A DNA stretch of 64,000 bases from Psychroserpens algicola (GTDB lineage Bacteria; Bacteroidota; Bacteroidia; Flavobacteriales; Flavobacteriaceae): positions 62,001 to 126,000 of the forward strand of contig NZ_JACNMJ010000002.1 in the NCBI RefSeq assembly GCF_014526325.1, read 5' to 3'. Each line of letters opens with the position of its first letter. Position 1 is the stretch's first letter. Position numbers and translations under genes: made by a program. This document shows positions 8,776-18,093 of the stretch, in pieces. Under the pieces are notes generated by a model. It was not told the origin of the DNA. It made no database searches and saw nothing but the letters and a program-made list of their open reading frames with translations.

Positions 8776-9603
8776 ATGATGAGAGGTATAACTGATACAG
8801 TAAAGCATTTAATCATTATAAACGTTGTCATGTTTATAGGGACAATTGCTATTCAAAATGGTGCATTGTTTAATGCTTGGTTCGCTTTATATTTTCCCGA
8901 AAATAATTTATTTCAACCCTGGCAAATATTTACCCATATGTTCATGCATGGTGGCGTTACTCATATTTTATTTAACATGTTTGCGCTATGGATGTTTGGT
9001 ACTGCAGTCGAAACGCAATTAGGTTCTAAAAAATTCTTATTTCTATACTTATCAGCTGGATTAGGAGCTGTTCTTTTTCAACTGGCTTATTATTACTACG
9101 ACTTTTATTCAGCATATCAGAGCATTGCAGATTTAAATATGAGTTCTGAACTGATTCATAGTATAGCTAATATTAATGCCAGTGACGGGATGTTTATTAG
9201 GGGAGAATTGTTCGAGCAAGGATTATATCCCGTTTTAAATGAGTTCAATTTTAATAGAAGCCTTATCAACCAACAAGTATTTGATGCTTTATTTGATATG
9301 AATGTTACATCAAACTCAAGAATGGTTGGAGCTTCGGGATGTATTATGGGTATTTTAGCGGCTTTCGGAATGATGAATCCTGAGGCCAAACTAATGCTAA
9401 TATTCCTGCCAATACCTATTAAAGCTAAGTATTTTATCCCTGGAATTATCCTATTGGATATTATCTCTGCTTTAACTGGTCAGTCTTTTTTCAGTCCAAG
9501 TAATACAGCTTATATGGCTCACGTTGGTGGTGCTATCACCGGATTTTTAATTATGTGGTACTGGAAAAAAACACAGTTTAATAAAAACCGTTGGGATCGA
9601 TGA
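8776..9603 (+). CDS. Rhomboid family intramembrane serine protease (first copy)
   Basis: 275 residues, polytopic. Rhomboids cut membrane helices using a Ser-His dyad. The Ser is in VGASGCIMG (S187) and the His in MAHVGGAITGF (H249). The conserved early segment HMFMHGGVTHILFNMFALWMFG is at about residues 55-76. An unusual hydrophilic insertion of about 60 residues separates the third helix from the catalytic Ser helix. A second rhomboid gene overlaps its stop (ATGA). Start could be either of two adjacent ATG codons; the first is used. Confidence 0.93.
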   Translation: MMRGITDTVKHLIIINVVMFIGTIAIQNGALFNAWFALYFPENNLFQPWQIFTHMFMHGGVTHILFNMFALWMFGTAVETQLGSKKFLFLYLSAGLGAVLFQLAYYYYDFYSAYQSIADLNMSSELIHSIANINASDGMFIRGELFEQGLYPVLNEFNFNRSLINQQVFDALFDMNVTSNSRMVGASGCIMGILAAFGMMNPEAKLMLIFLPIPIKAKYFIPGIILLDIISALTGQSFFSPSNTAYMAHVGGAITGFLIMWYWKKTQFNKNRWDR

Positions 9604-10478
9604 CATCTTTAGCATACGATATAAAAGATAAGTTAAAACGCCTTAACGTTTTTGAGAAGATCATGGCACTAAATGTTTTGGTCTTTTTCGTTGGCTGGTT
9701 ACTGCAAGTTATTAGACAGATACCAAGATCTAGCACACTCAACTGGTTAGAGTTGCCTAGTGGCTTTTCAGATTTTATTATGAAACCATGGGCACTAATT
9801 ACTTACGGGTTTACGCATTACGACCTATTCCATCTGTTGTTTAATATGCTTGTACTGTATTTTGTGTCACGAACAATGGTAAATTTGTTTCCTACGAAAC
9901 AATCACTAAGTGTTTATTTTTTAGGTATTATTTGTGGCGGACTCACTTTTTTATTAGTAAATGCAGTCATACCATCGCTTTTAGTTGATAAGGTTACCGT
10001 TTTAGTTGGCGCATCTGCTGGCGTAAATGCTCTACTTATTTTCGTGTGCGCTTATATGCCTTATCGTGAAGCCCAGTTTTTTATTATTAAAATTAAATTA
10101 TGGTACATTGGTGTAGCTATTGTTGTATTTGATTTAATTGGCTTTTTTAGTGGTATCAATCAAGGAGGTCGAGTTGCTCATCTTGGAGGTAGTTTGTTGG
10201 GTTATATTTATGCAACACAACTTTTAAAAGGAAAAGATATCGGTAAGGGGTTTTCGAATTTAATGGACACTGTTACGAATTTATTTAGTCGGAAACCAAT
10301 ACTTAAGACCGTTCATAAGAATAAAAAGAAACCATTTGCCGGCCATAATAAAGACGAATTTAATGAGTTTAATAATCAGAAAAAAGTCGATCTTATTTTA
10401 GATAAAATAAGTAAAAGTGGTTACGACAGTTTAACTAAAGAAGAAAAAGCATTTTTATTTAAATCTGGTAAAGATTAA
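9600..10478 (+). CDS. Rhomboid family protease (second copy) with C-terminal tail
   Basis: 292 residues from the ATG at 9600, which overlaps the previous stop as ATGA; an in-frame TTG 9 bases upstream is less likely. Catalytic Ser in VGASAGVNA (S139), His in VAHLGGSLLGY (H194), and the membrane motif GFTHYDLFHLLFNMLVLY. After the last helix a basic cytosolic tail of about 80 residues ends in VDLILDKISKSGYDSLTKEE, a short helical module seen at the end of many Bacteroidota rhomboids (DUF6576 type). The tandem copies may process different membrane substrates. Confidence 0.92.
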   Translation: MTSLAYDIKDKLKRLNVFEKIMALNVLVFFVGWLLQVIRQIPRSSTLNWLELPSGFSDFIMKPWALITYGFTHYDLFHLLFNMLVLYFVSRTMVNLFPTKQSLSVYFLGIICGGLTFLLVNAVIPSLLVDKVTVLVGASAGVNALLIFVCAYMPYREAQFFIIKIKLWYIGVAIVVFDLIGFFSGINQGGRVAHLGGSLLGYIYATQLLKGKDIGKGFSNLMDTVTNLFSRKPILKTVHKNKKKPFAGHNKDEFNEFNNQKKVDLILDKISKSGYDSLTKEEKAFLFKSGKD

Positions 10479-10483
10479 TCCAT

Positions 10484-11503
10484 ATGCGTAAACTAAAAGG
10501 TTTTGAGAAGCTTATGTTTGTTGTCAATTCATTGATGGCATTTGCATTGCTGCTATCTTACCTTTTACCATATTTAGAACCAAAGCAATTTGCTTTTCTC
10601 TCTGTGTTAAGTTTGGCGGTTCCTTTTTTAATTCTGGTAAATCTACTTTTTGTTTTATACTGGTTACTAAAAACAAAAAAACAATTAATACTATCAATTT
10701 TAGTACTCGCTATCGGATATAGTTATGTCTTTTCGTTGTATAAATTTTCAGCTTCTAAAAATGTAGATGACCTTCAGAATTTTTCAGTAATGAATTATAA
10801 TGTACGCTTATTTAATGCATTTAACTGGATTGATGATCCCAATTTAAAACAAAATATTTCTGGTTTTATTTCTGAAAAGCGTCCCGATATTTTATGCATG
10901 CAAGAATACAGACCAGATGATGACATTGTTTTAAACGGATATTTTAAGTATGAAGAGCTTTCGGGTAAGAAAGTTAAAAACGGACAAGCTATCTATACCA
11001 GATTTCCTATTATAAATTCTGGATCTATTGAATTTCCAAACACATCTAACAATGCTATTTTTGCCGACATTGTAAGAAACACCGATACCATTCGTATATA
11101 TAATGTGCACTTACAATCTTCAGGAATTGATCCTACATCTGAAAAATTTACTAAGGAAAACTCTGAAAACTTATTTAAACGGGTGAGTTCAACATTTAAA
11201 ATGCAACAGTCTCAAACTGAACTATTCTTAAGTCATAAAGCCCAGTGTCCGTATCAAATGATAATTTGTGGCGACTTTAATAATACTGCTTATTCGTACG
11301 TCTATAAAGAAATAAAAGGCGATTTAAAAGATGCGTTTGTTGAGGCTGGTAATGGATTTGGTCGTACTTACGACTTCAAGTTTTTTCCTGTACGAATTGA
11401 TTTTGTCTTGGTTGATAATGGTTTTGATACAAATTCATTTAAAACCTATGATGTCAAATATTCTGATCATTATCCAATAATGGCCAAAGTAAAACTTAAA
11501 TAA
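10484..11503 (+). CDS. Endonuclease/exonuclease/phosphatase family protein with membrane anchor
   Basis: 339 residues. Three hydrophobic segments within residues 10-85 precede an EEP catalytic domain at about 100-339: NYNVRLFN, CMQEY with the metal-binding Glu, GDFNNTAYS with the catalytic Asp and Asn, and the terminal SDHYPIMAKV with Asp-His. EEP enzymes hydrolyse phosphodiesters of nucleic acid, lipid or inositol phosphate; the substrate is unknown. It follows the second rhomboid by 5 bases. A paralogue of the same layout is at 50018-51088. It converges with the next gene, with one base between stops. Confidence 0.9.
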   Translation: MRKLKGFEKLMFVVNSLMAFALLLSYLLPYLEPKQFAFLSVLSLAVPFLILVNLLFVLYWLLKTKKQLILSILVLAIGYSYVFSLYKFSASKNVDDLQNFSVMNYNVRLFNAFNWIDDPNLKQNISGFISEKRPDILCMQEYRPDDDIVLNGYFKYEELSGKKVKNGQAIYTRFPIINSGSIEFPNTSNNAIFADIVRNTDTIRIYNVHLQSSGIDPTSEKFTKENSENLFKRVSSTFKMQQSQTELFLSHKAQCPYQMIICGDFNNTAYSYVYKEIKGDLKDAFVEAGNGFGRTYDFKFFPVRIDFVLVDNGFDTNSFKTYDVKYSDHYPIMAKVKLK

Positions 11504-11504
11504 A

Positions 11505-11813
11505 CTACATCATCCAGCAATCTACCTGATCGGCTATAATGTGAATTACCAATCCTAAACCTATCAGTCTGGTTTTCTTTATAAGAGTTAAAACCATATA
11601 TACACCAATAGCATAATAGGAGTGTAGTGGGTGAAAATTAATACTACAACGATTAGAATCAAATAATGGTGTTGCCAGAAGATGGTCTAAATCAATCAAA
11701 AACGTGCTTAGCATAATTAGGTAAGCCAATTTCCAGTTCGTTTTAAAAAACAGCAAAGCAACTATAAGCGGCAATAAAAAGTGAATGCCATAATGTACGA
11801 ATGGTTGTAACAT
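11505..11813 (-). CDS. DUF6122 family membrane protein
   Basis: 102 residues with three or four membrane helices and conserved polar residues inside them: FVHYGIHF, FLIDLDHLLA, FHPLHSYYA and IHIIADQVDCWM. This His/Asp-rich pattern resembles DUF6122 and the wider group of membrane-bound metal-dependent hydrolase-like proteins, though activity is unproved. Its start overlaps the stop of the wbqC gene by one base, so the two are coupled. Confidence 0.8.
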   Translation of the reverse strand: MLQPFVHYGIHFLLPLIVALLFFKTNWKLAYLIMLSTFLIDLDHLLATPLFDSNRCSINFHPLHSYYAIGVYMVLTLIKKTRLIGLGLVIHIIADQVDCWMM

Positions 11814-12433
11814 TATAATTGTAAATTTTGAGCTTCCAGGTATAGTTCAGTGTTTGGCCCTTCATTAAACAAGAGATCTAGGATACTGAGATTAGAAATA
11901 AATCCATGTTTCTCATCAAATACTTGAGCATAAGGCTTAAAAACCTGCTTGATTTCTTTTCTGCTGCTGGCTAAGCCTCTGGCATCCAATATCGCATTTG
12001 GGTTCATGTCGAAGCGCTCTGTTGTTTTATAGCTAAATGCCAACTGTAGACATTCAAAAATGCGTGAAATACATTTTAAATTAAACTCCATTATCGATGT
12101 CGTTTCCATTTCAAATAAAGGTATTAAATCATCAATATAGAACTCATAAAAAGGGGAGGTTCGATAAGCAGACTCTAAAGATTTTAGATGTTGTATTTGC
12201 CAGTTTTCCGTATTAAATATGTCAACGTCACGATACAACTGACGATTTCTTTGAGAATACACCACAGGTACGTTTAAATCTAATTTACCATTGGCTGCAT
12301 AAATAGATGTCCGATTTCTATAGGTCTGCTTCTGATAGTTATCACAAGTTTCAAATACGATATGGTCTGCTTGTAACATTGCAACAAAATGTGCAATGTT
12401 AGGAAAGTATGTTGGATGTAATAATACGTCCAT
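11813..12433 (-). CDS. WbqC family protein
   Basis: 206 residues, cytosolic. It shows the WbqC pattern: an early FPNIAHFVAMLQAD with YQKQTYRNRTSIY and a later LDLNVPV. The family is found in O-antigen and other polysaccharide clusters and has a papain-like fold proposal, but its reaction is unknown. No glycan genes flank it; it sits between lepB and the DUF6122 gene, a common Flavobacteriaceae arrangement. It starts 20 bases after the lepB stop. Confidence 0.88.
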   Translation of the reverse strand: MDVLLHPTYFPNIAHFVAMLQADHIVFETCDNYQKQTYRNRTSIYAANGKLDLNVPVVYSQRNRQLYRDVDIFNTENWQIQHLKSLESAYRTSPFYEFYIDDLIPLFEMETTSIMEFNLKCISRIFECLQLAFSYKTTERFDMNPNAILDARGLASSRKEIKQVFKPYAQVFDEKHGFISNLSILDLLFNEGPNTELYLEAQNLQL

Positions 12434-12453
12434 TTGAAATTCAGATATAAGTG

Positions 12454-14037
12454 CTATTGCGCCTCCTTTTTCTTTTTACGCCATTTATTAAAACCAAACC
12501 ACGCAGCCAGTAATATCAAAAATGGAATTAAATACGATACAGGCTTTCCGGAGCCACCAACGGTTGTAAACCAGCGTTCCCAACGCGGATTCCTAAGTCC
12601 GTCCCAGCTCATCCAGATTAAGACAGGTTTTCCAACCACATGATCGAAAGGCACAAACCCCCAACCACGTGAATCGATTGAATTATTACGATTATCACCC
12701 ATCATCCAGTAATAATCTTGAGTAAACGTATACGATGTACTTGGTTGTCCTTCAATCAAAATTTGATTTCCATTGGTAGTTACTTTCTTGTTTTCGTATT
12801 CTGAAATCAAGCGTTTGTATATTGGAATGACCTCCATATTAAGTGCCACAGTTTCCCCTTTTTTCGGAATGTAAATTGGTCCGAAATTATCATAATTCCA
12901 GTTATAGCTTGAGTTATGAGGAAAAACTCTTTCGTCTCTTGTTCCTTTTTCCGTAGTACTCTTGGTGATACTTACTACGTTAGGATGATTTTTAAAACGT
13001 TCTAAGGCTTCATCGGTAATGGCAGAGAAGTAGTAGGTTTTTCCATCGTTTAAAAGAATGATTCGATCTGTAATATCGTATCTGTTTTTTAATTCTACAG
13101 GATTAAACGTTCTGTTTTTAGCCACAACATAATAGCTAAATTGAAGTTTAGCACGATCTGGTAATTCATTTTTTTGTCCGTTAATATAAACATAACCATC
13201 TCTAACTTCCAGAGAGTCTCCAGGCACACCTACACAGCGTTTTACCAGATTTGTCTTCTTATCTATAGGCTTATAATAGTTACGATCGGGATTAAAATCA
13301 TCCATGTTAACCAAGGTGTCAGCAGGCTGATTAAAAACTACAATATCGTTACGCTCGATAGATTCAAAACCAGGAAGCCTCATATAAGGCAACTGTGTTT
13401 TGTTAATTAAAGATGTATTACGCTTATCATAATTATCATTAAACAGATACGACTTGACATTAGCAACAGGAATGGTATCATGTACCATAGGCATTGCTAC
13501 AGTAGTCATTGGCACTCTTGCTCCGTAATGAAATTTACTTACAAATAAGAAATCACCAATGTATAGCGATTTTTCCAGAGATGAACTTGGTATCGTAAAA
13601 GGTTGAATGAAATACGTATGTACAATTGTTGCTGCAACGATGGCAAATAAAATAGAGCTTGTCCAGTCACCAGAACTAGATTTAGGATCTAAGTCTCTGT
13701 TTTCAACATAAGTTACGTCAGCAACATAATTGAGATAGAAATTATAAAAGCCCAGACTAATAACAGCTAAGAAAGTGTCCATATACTGGTTTTTTCCAAA
13801 ACTTCTTGCGGTCTCAACCCAAACCACTGGAAGCATAATAAGGTTGACAATAGGAACGAAGAGCAATATAGTCCACCACCAAGGACGGTTTATAATTTTC
13901 ATTAAGATGACTGCGTTATACACAGGAATAAAAGCTTCCCAAGCTTGGCGACCAGCTTTTACGTATAATTTCCATGTACCAATTCCGTGAATGATTTGGA
14001 TGACTAAAATAAAAATTAACCACTGAGTAATTGTCAT
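12454..14037 (-). CDS. lepB: Signal peptidase I, long Bacteroidota form
   Basis: 527 residues against about 320 in E. coli. The first 110 residues form an extra multi-helix membrane domain containing NRPWWWTILLF and PIVNLIMLPVVW. A further helix near residues 127-143 precedes the catalytic Ser in IPSSSLEKSL (S153). The general-base Lys is in LVKRCVGVPGDSLEV (about K266), and the late box is GDNRNNSIDSRGWGFVP. A long insertion lies between the last two boxes. It removes signal peptides on the periplasmic face. The residue after the nucleophile is Leu where Met is usual. The C-terminus has another hydrophobic segment and a basic tail. Confidence 0.95.
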   Translation of the reverse strand: MTITQWLIFILVIQIIHGIGTWKLYVKAGRQAWEAFIPVYNAVILMKIINRPWWWTILLFVPIVNLIMLPVVWVETARSFGKNQYMDTFLAVISLGFYNFYLNYVADVTYVENRDLDPKSSSGDWTSSILFAIVAATIVHTYFIQPFTIPSSSLEKSLYIGDFLFVSKFHYGARVPMTTVAMPMVHDTIPVANVKSYLFNDNYDKRNTSLINKTQLPYMRLPGFESIERNDIVVFNQPADTLVNMDDFNPDRNYYKPIDKKTNLVKRCVGVPGDSLEVRDGYVYINGQKNELPDRAKLQFSYYVVAKNRTFNPVELKNRYDITDRIILLNDGKTYYFSAITDEALERFKNHPNVVSITKSTTEKGTRDERVFPHNSSYNWNYDNFGPIYIPKKGETVALNMEVIPIYKRLISEYENKKVTTNGNQILIEGQPSTSYTFTQDYYWMMGDNRNNSIDSRGWGFVPFDHVVGKPVLIWMSWDGLRNPRWERWFTTVGGSGKPVSYLIPFLILLAAWFGFNKWRKKKKEAQ

Positions 14038-14100
14038 ATCTATAATTTGATTTTTTAGTAAGTTGAGCCGTTTTTAAAAACGTTACATTTTATTAAACTA

Positions 14101-14802
14101 TTAACTAATATTTAGGACATCTTTCATTGTAAAGACACCTTTTTTATCATGAACATATTCGGCAGCAACCACTGCGCCTAAAGCAAATCCCTCACGACTA
14201 TGAGCTGTATGTTTGATTTGTATGCTATCCACTTCAGAGTCGTAATTGATTTCATGAGTTCCAGGAACGTTTTCAATACGTGTTGCTAAAATACCAATCT
14301 CATTTTGTTTTGGAGCATCTAAAGTCCAATTTTTATAGTCCGTAGCTTCAATAATACCTTCTGCAAGCGTAATTGCAGTACCACTTGGCGCATCTAACTT
14401 TTGGGTATGGTGAATTTCTTCCATACTCACATTATATTGCGGTAAGCCTTTAAGAAGTTTAGCTAAGGTTTTATTAAGTTCGAAAAATATATTAACACCC
14501 AAACTAAAATTAGAAGCGTACAAAAATGTACCCTGTTCTGCATGGCATAACGACACGATATCTTGATAATGGTCAAGCCAGCCAGTTGTTCCAGAAATGA
14601 CAGGCACATTATTTTTAATACATTCTGAAATATTAGCAACTGCAGTTGTAGGTAAACTAAAATCTATGGCAACGTCAATAGCGTCAAGCGAAAAATTTTC
14701 AGTAGTACTAGATACTTTCAGAATAATTTGATGACCACGATCGACAGCAATTTTTTCAATGGCTTTGCCCATTTTTCCGTAGCCTAAAAGTGCAATATTC
14801 AT
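14101..14802 (-). CDS. dapB: 4-hydroxy-tetrahydrodipicolinate reductase
   Basis: 233 residues, the short form usual in Bacteroidota (E. coli 273). It catalyses NAD(P)H reduction of hydroxy-tetrahydrodipicolinate in the lysine/diaminopimelate pathway. Motifs: nucleotide-binding GYGKMGKAIEKI at residues 7-18, SGTTGW near 70, and the catalytic signature EEIHHTQKLDAPSGTA near 128-143. It starts 3 bases after the upstream DUF5683 gene and is followed by lepB after 63 bases. Confidence 0.96.
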   Translation of the reverse strand: MNIALLGYGKMGKAIEKIAVDRGHQIILKVSSTTENFSLDAIDVAIDFSLPTTAVANISECIKNNVPVISGTTGWLDHYQDIVSLCHAEQGTFLYASNFSLGVNIFFELNKTLAKLLKGLPQYNVSMEEIHHTQKLDAPSGTAITLAEGIIEATDYKNWTLDAPKQNEIGILATRIENVPGTHEINYDSEVDSIQIKHTAHSREGFALGAVVAAEYVHDKKGVFTMKDVLNIS

Positions 14803-14805
14803 TCT

Positions 14806-15405
14806 TTAGAATTTAAAATTGAGGGTAAGTCCTAAATTGGTATTGTTTTCCATTTCGTTGTACTTGAAATGTGGTCTTAGAGATAAATCCTCATCGACGT
14901 TAAACTGCAATAAGTGTGCATCGACATTAGCGTCAATAATATTAAGCGCATAGGCACCAATAGCAATAAGTAATGCCAACTCTTTATTTCTTCGTAATTG
15001 CTTTTGAGCGTTTATGAGTCCGTCGTTTGTAATATTCGGAAATGGATCACCTTCAGACGCTTGAGGGAAACCAGACAAACGTCTTTTATAAGCGTCACGA
15101 TATAATTGGTAATCTTGATCATTTTTCACATACAGATACACAGGAATACCAATAGCAGCATACACAAGTGGGATTTTCCAGTATTTTTTATTGTAAGCCT
15201 GACCTAAACCTGGTAAGATGGCAGAGTAGAAGGCTGCTTTTGAAGGCGCCAAAATATTAATTGGGTCACGCTTGTTAAGGTTAACAGTATCTTTAACAAC
15301 GATCATATCTGTACTCACTTCATCAGTAGTGTTTTCATCTTGCGCATGTACTATGCTGATGAAAAAAAAAGATAAGAGAAGGCTGTATACTAATTTATTT
15401 AGCAC
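14806..15405 (-). CDS. DUF5683 domain protein, exported
   Basis: 199 residues with a signal peptide (LLLSFFFISIVHAQ, cleavage about residue 21). The DUF5683 core follows: KAAFYSAILPGLGQAYNKKYWKIPLVYAAIG, with two hydrophobic segments and a third near 145. The PGLGQ.YN..YWK pattern resembles TM2-like domains. The C-terminus alternates as if membrane-associated (LGLTLNFKF). It overlaps the parB stop by 11 bases, so it belongs to the parAB operon. Function is unknown. Confidence 0.85.
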   Translation of the reverse strand: MLNKLVYSLLLSFFFISIVHAQDENTTDEVSTDMIVVKDTVNLNKRDPINILAPSKAAFYSAILPGLGQAYNKKYWKIPLVYAAIGIPVYLYVKNDQDYQLYRDAYKRRLSGFPQASEGDPFPNITNDGLINAQKQLRRNKELALLIAIGAYALNIIDANVDAHLLQFNVDEDLSLRPHFKYNEMENNTNLGLTLNFKF

Positions 15406-16294
15406 GTTGTACCAGTTTTTTTATACGGTTAAAATCTTCTTCAGAATGAAAAGGAATAGTGATTTGTCCTTTTCCATTCTTTGACAATTTAACGCCAATT
15501 TTATGCCCAAAGTATTCTGAAAATTCTTTTATGCCTTTTTTAACAAATTTAGGAAGTTCCTCAGGTTCAGATGGTTTTTTATCTGAAGGGTTGTTGTAAC
15601 TCTTCACTAAAGCTTCAGTAGCTCTCACCGATAATTTATCGGTAATAATCTTTTCGTAAATATCTAACTGAAGGTTTTGATCCTCAATGTTAATTATGGC
15701 ACGACCATGACCCATAGAAATGAATCCATCTCGCATACCCGTTTGGATAATCGGGTCTAATTTTAATAAACGCAAATAGTTAGCAATTGTAGAACGTTTT
15801 TTACCAACACGTTCACTCATTTGCTCTTGTGTTAGTGATATTTCATCAATCAGACGCTGATAGGAAAGCGCTATTTCAATAGGATCTAAATCCTGACGTT
15901 GAATGTTTTCAACCAAAGCCATTTCTAATGATTCCTGATCATTAGCAATTCTGATATAGGCTGGTATTGTTTTTAATCCGATTAACTTAGACGCTCTGAA
16001 ACGGCGTTCACCAGACACCAGCTGAAACTTATTAAATTCTAATTTTCTAACGGTTATAGGCTGAATTACACCTAATTCTTTAATAGAAGATGCTAATTCC
16101 CGTAAGGTTTCTTCATTAAAATTGGTACGCGGTTGAAATGGGTTGATTTCAATCACGTCGATATCTAAATCAATGATATTTCCAATTATAGTATCTGCAT
16201 GCTTATCGTTTGCAGATTTTATATCGTTAGAAGGATCTTTTAACAATGCAGATAAACCTCTGCCCAATGCTTGTTTTTTGGTTGCCTTCGCCAT
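15395..16294 (-). CDS. parB: Chromosome partitioning protein ParB
   Basis: 299 residues. It has an N-terminal basic region KQALGRGLSALL, the CTP-binding ParB/Sulfiredoxin domain with NPFQPRTNF and SGERRFRASKLIGL, a helix-turn-helix centred on LTQEQMSERVGKKRSTIANYL (about residues 155-175), and a C-terminal dimerisation end. ParB clamps load at parS and spread. It overlaps parA by one base. I see no convincing parS within the window. Confidence 0.96.
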   Translation of the reverse strand: MAKATKKQALGRGLSALLKDPSNDIKSANDKHADTIIGNIIDLDIDVIEINPFQPRTNFNEETLRELASSIKELGVIQPITVRKLEFNKFQLVSGERRFRASKLIGLKTIPAYIRIANDQESLEMALVENIQRQDLDPIEIALSYQRLIDEISLTQEQMSERVGKKRSTIANYLRLLKLDPIIQTGMRDGFISMGHGRAIINIEDQNLQLDIYEKIITDKLSVRATEALVKSYNNPSDKKPSEPEELPKFVKKGIKEFSEYFGHKIGVKLSKNGKGQITIPFHSEEDFNRIKKLVQRAK

Positions 16295-17058
16295 TATGCG
16301 TTTTTATTTATGATTTCTTTTGCTAAACTTAAATAATTTGTTGCGCCTTTACTGCTAACATCATATTTAATTATACTCTCGCCATAACTTGGTGCTTCGC
16401 CAAGCCTTACATTTCGTTGTATAATGGTATTAAACACCATATCACTAAAGTGTTTTTGAACTTCTTCAACAACTTGATTTGAAAGACGCAAACGCTGATC
16501 GAACATCGTTAACAACATGCCTTCAATATCTAAATCTGTATTGTGTATTTTCTGAACACTTTTTACAGTATTTAATAACTTCCCTAAACCTTCTAGTGCA
16601 AAATATTCACACTGGATTGGAATGATCACAGAATCTGATGCTGTTAGCGCATTTAATGTTAACAGTCCAAGAGATGGTGCACAATCGATTAAGATGTAGT
16701 CATAAGCCGACTTAAGATGAGAAATCGCTTTTTTAAGCATATATTCTCGTTCATCTTTATCTACTAATTCAATTTCGATAGCGACCAAATCTATATGAGA
16801 TGGTATAATGTCTACATTAGGAGAATCGGTTGTGATAATTGATTCTTCAGCCGAGGCTGTATGTTCTAATAACTGGTAGGTTCCAATTTCAACTTGCTCT
16901 ACATCAATACCAAGACCTGATGTTGCATTGGCTTGAGGATCTGCGTCTATAAGCAATACTTTTTTCTCTAGAACGCCTAACGATGCTGCTAAATTGACTG
17001 AAGTTGTTGTTTTACCAACACCTCCCTTTTGATTGGCAATTGCAATGATTTTACCCAT
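16294..17058 (-). CDS. parA: Chromosome partitioning ATPase ParA
   Basis: 254 residues, full-length Soj/ParA. Deviant Walker A KGGVGKTTTSVNLAASL at residues 11-27, LLIDADPQANAT near 36-47, and LIDCAPSLGLLT near 122-133. ParA binds DNA nonspecifically in its ATP form and drives segregation of ParB-parS complexes. It is the first gene of a leftward run parA-parB-DUF5683-dapB-lepB. The 115 bases upstream are AT-rich and show no exact TAnnTTTG box on this strand. Confidence 0.97.
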   Translation of the reverse strand: MGKIIAIANQKGGVGKTTTSVNLAASLGVLEKKVLLIDADPQANATSGLGIDVEQVEIGTYQLLEHTASAEESIITTDSPNVDIIPSHIDLVAIEIELVDKDEREYMLKKAISHLKSAYDYILIDCAPSLGLLTLNALTASDSVIIPIQCEYFALEGLGKLLNTVKSVQKIHNTDLDIEGMLLTMFDQRLRLSNQVVEEVQKHFSDMVFNTIIQRNVRLGEAPSYGESIIKYDVSSKGATNYLSLAKEIINKNA

Positions 17059-17173
17059 TAAATGATTTGGTTTAATTGAATGTAAAAATACAATTATTTA
17101 CGAGTTTTGGAAACCCAAGTTGTTAACAGTTCTTAAAGTATTCAGATAAGTGTTAAAGCAAGAAAATAAGCCA

Positions 17174-18016
17174 TTATAATTCACGAAAGTAGGACTTGAC
17201 GATTTTTTTAAAATGACGATTTAATTTGCGCTTCATTTTTTGATTAGAAATGGGTTTTTCATAATCAAAACCATTGAGAGAAATTATTGTTTTGCCAGAA
17301 ACTGGACTTCGTAATGATATATCTGCATTTCGCAATGTATCTTGATTAATAATAAACGCTTTGATAGTGTAATAGTTTAAACTGTCTTCAGAAAAGCCAT
17401 AACGATTTTCGTTAATCTGGTTGTAATTTGTGTCAGCTTTAATGTTAAACCGTTTTAATTTCTCCAGAATTTCAGCTTGCGACATATCTAATTTAAGATC
17501 ACAATTATGACACTTAAAATTACTATCAGTATGAGTGATGTAATATTGTCTTCCTGGTGTTTCAGAGATTAAAATAAATAAAGTTAAAACAAAGATGTAT
17601 GCCGAATTGAAACGGGTTTTAATTTGAAAATATTGAGGATTCGTATTAATTTTTGTTATAATGTAATAAGCAATCGGTAACATGATTAATGCTATATAAT
17701 CGGTATAATCCACAACTCTTGATGTTTTGATAAAAGCATAAGTATTATATAGAGCTATGGCATTAGTGGATAAAGAGGATTTCCAAAACATAAAAAGAAC
17801 TGCAGATAGCACTAAGTTGAATTTAAGATGCTTTGGGTTGCAGTAAGTAATGATTATGGGAAGTATTAGCATTCCGGCGAAATCAGATAATTTGCCTGTT
17901 AACCAATTTGAATATTCCCATTTCAGAATATGATCATTTAGTACCAGTACGATGAGACATCCAATGAAAATATAATTTAGAAGTAAGTGTCTTCTTTGAA
18001 ATTTCATAGTATACAC
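17174..18016 (-). CDS. Multi-pass membrane protein, unknown function
   Basis: 280 residues; the true start may be the Met at residue 4 (MKFQRRHLL). About five membrane helices lie in residues 10-160. The second half (from about 165) is a soluble domain containing CHNC near residue 174. The segment NWLTGKLSDFAGMLILP is shared, as far as I recall, with uncharacterised polytopic proteins in several phyla, but no function is known. It is separated by more than 75 bases from both neighbours and may be monocistronic. Confidence 0.7.
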   Translation of the reverse strand: MYTMKFQRRHLLLNYIFIGCLIVLVLNDHILKWEYSNWLTGKLSDFAGMLILPIIITYCNPKHLKFNLVLSAVLFMFWKSSLSTNAIALYNTYAFIKTSRVVDYTDYIALIMLPIAYYIITKINTNPQYFQIKTRFNSAYIFVLTLFILISETPGRQYYITHTDSNFKCHNCDLKLDMSQAEILEKLKRFNIKADTNYNQINENRYGFSEDSLNYYTIKAFIINQDTLRNADISLRSPVSGKTIISLNGFDYEKPISNQKMKRKLNRHFKKIVKSYFREL

Positions 18017-18093
18017 AACGTAACAAATTCAATATTATTGGAGTCATGCAGATTTCAATATGTCCTCTTGCTTATGAACTCAAGTTATATGAA

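Noticed and set aside
14069-14082. CGTTTTTAAAAACG palindrome between dapB and lepB
   Set aside because: Simple A/T run with no loop for a hairpin and no promoter arrangement; likely chance.
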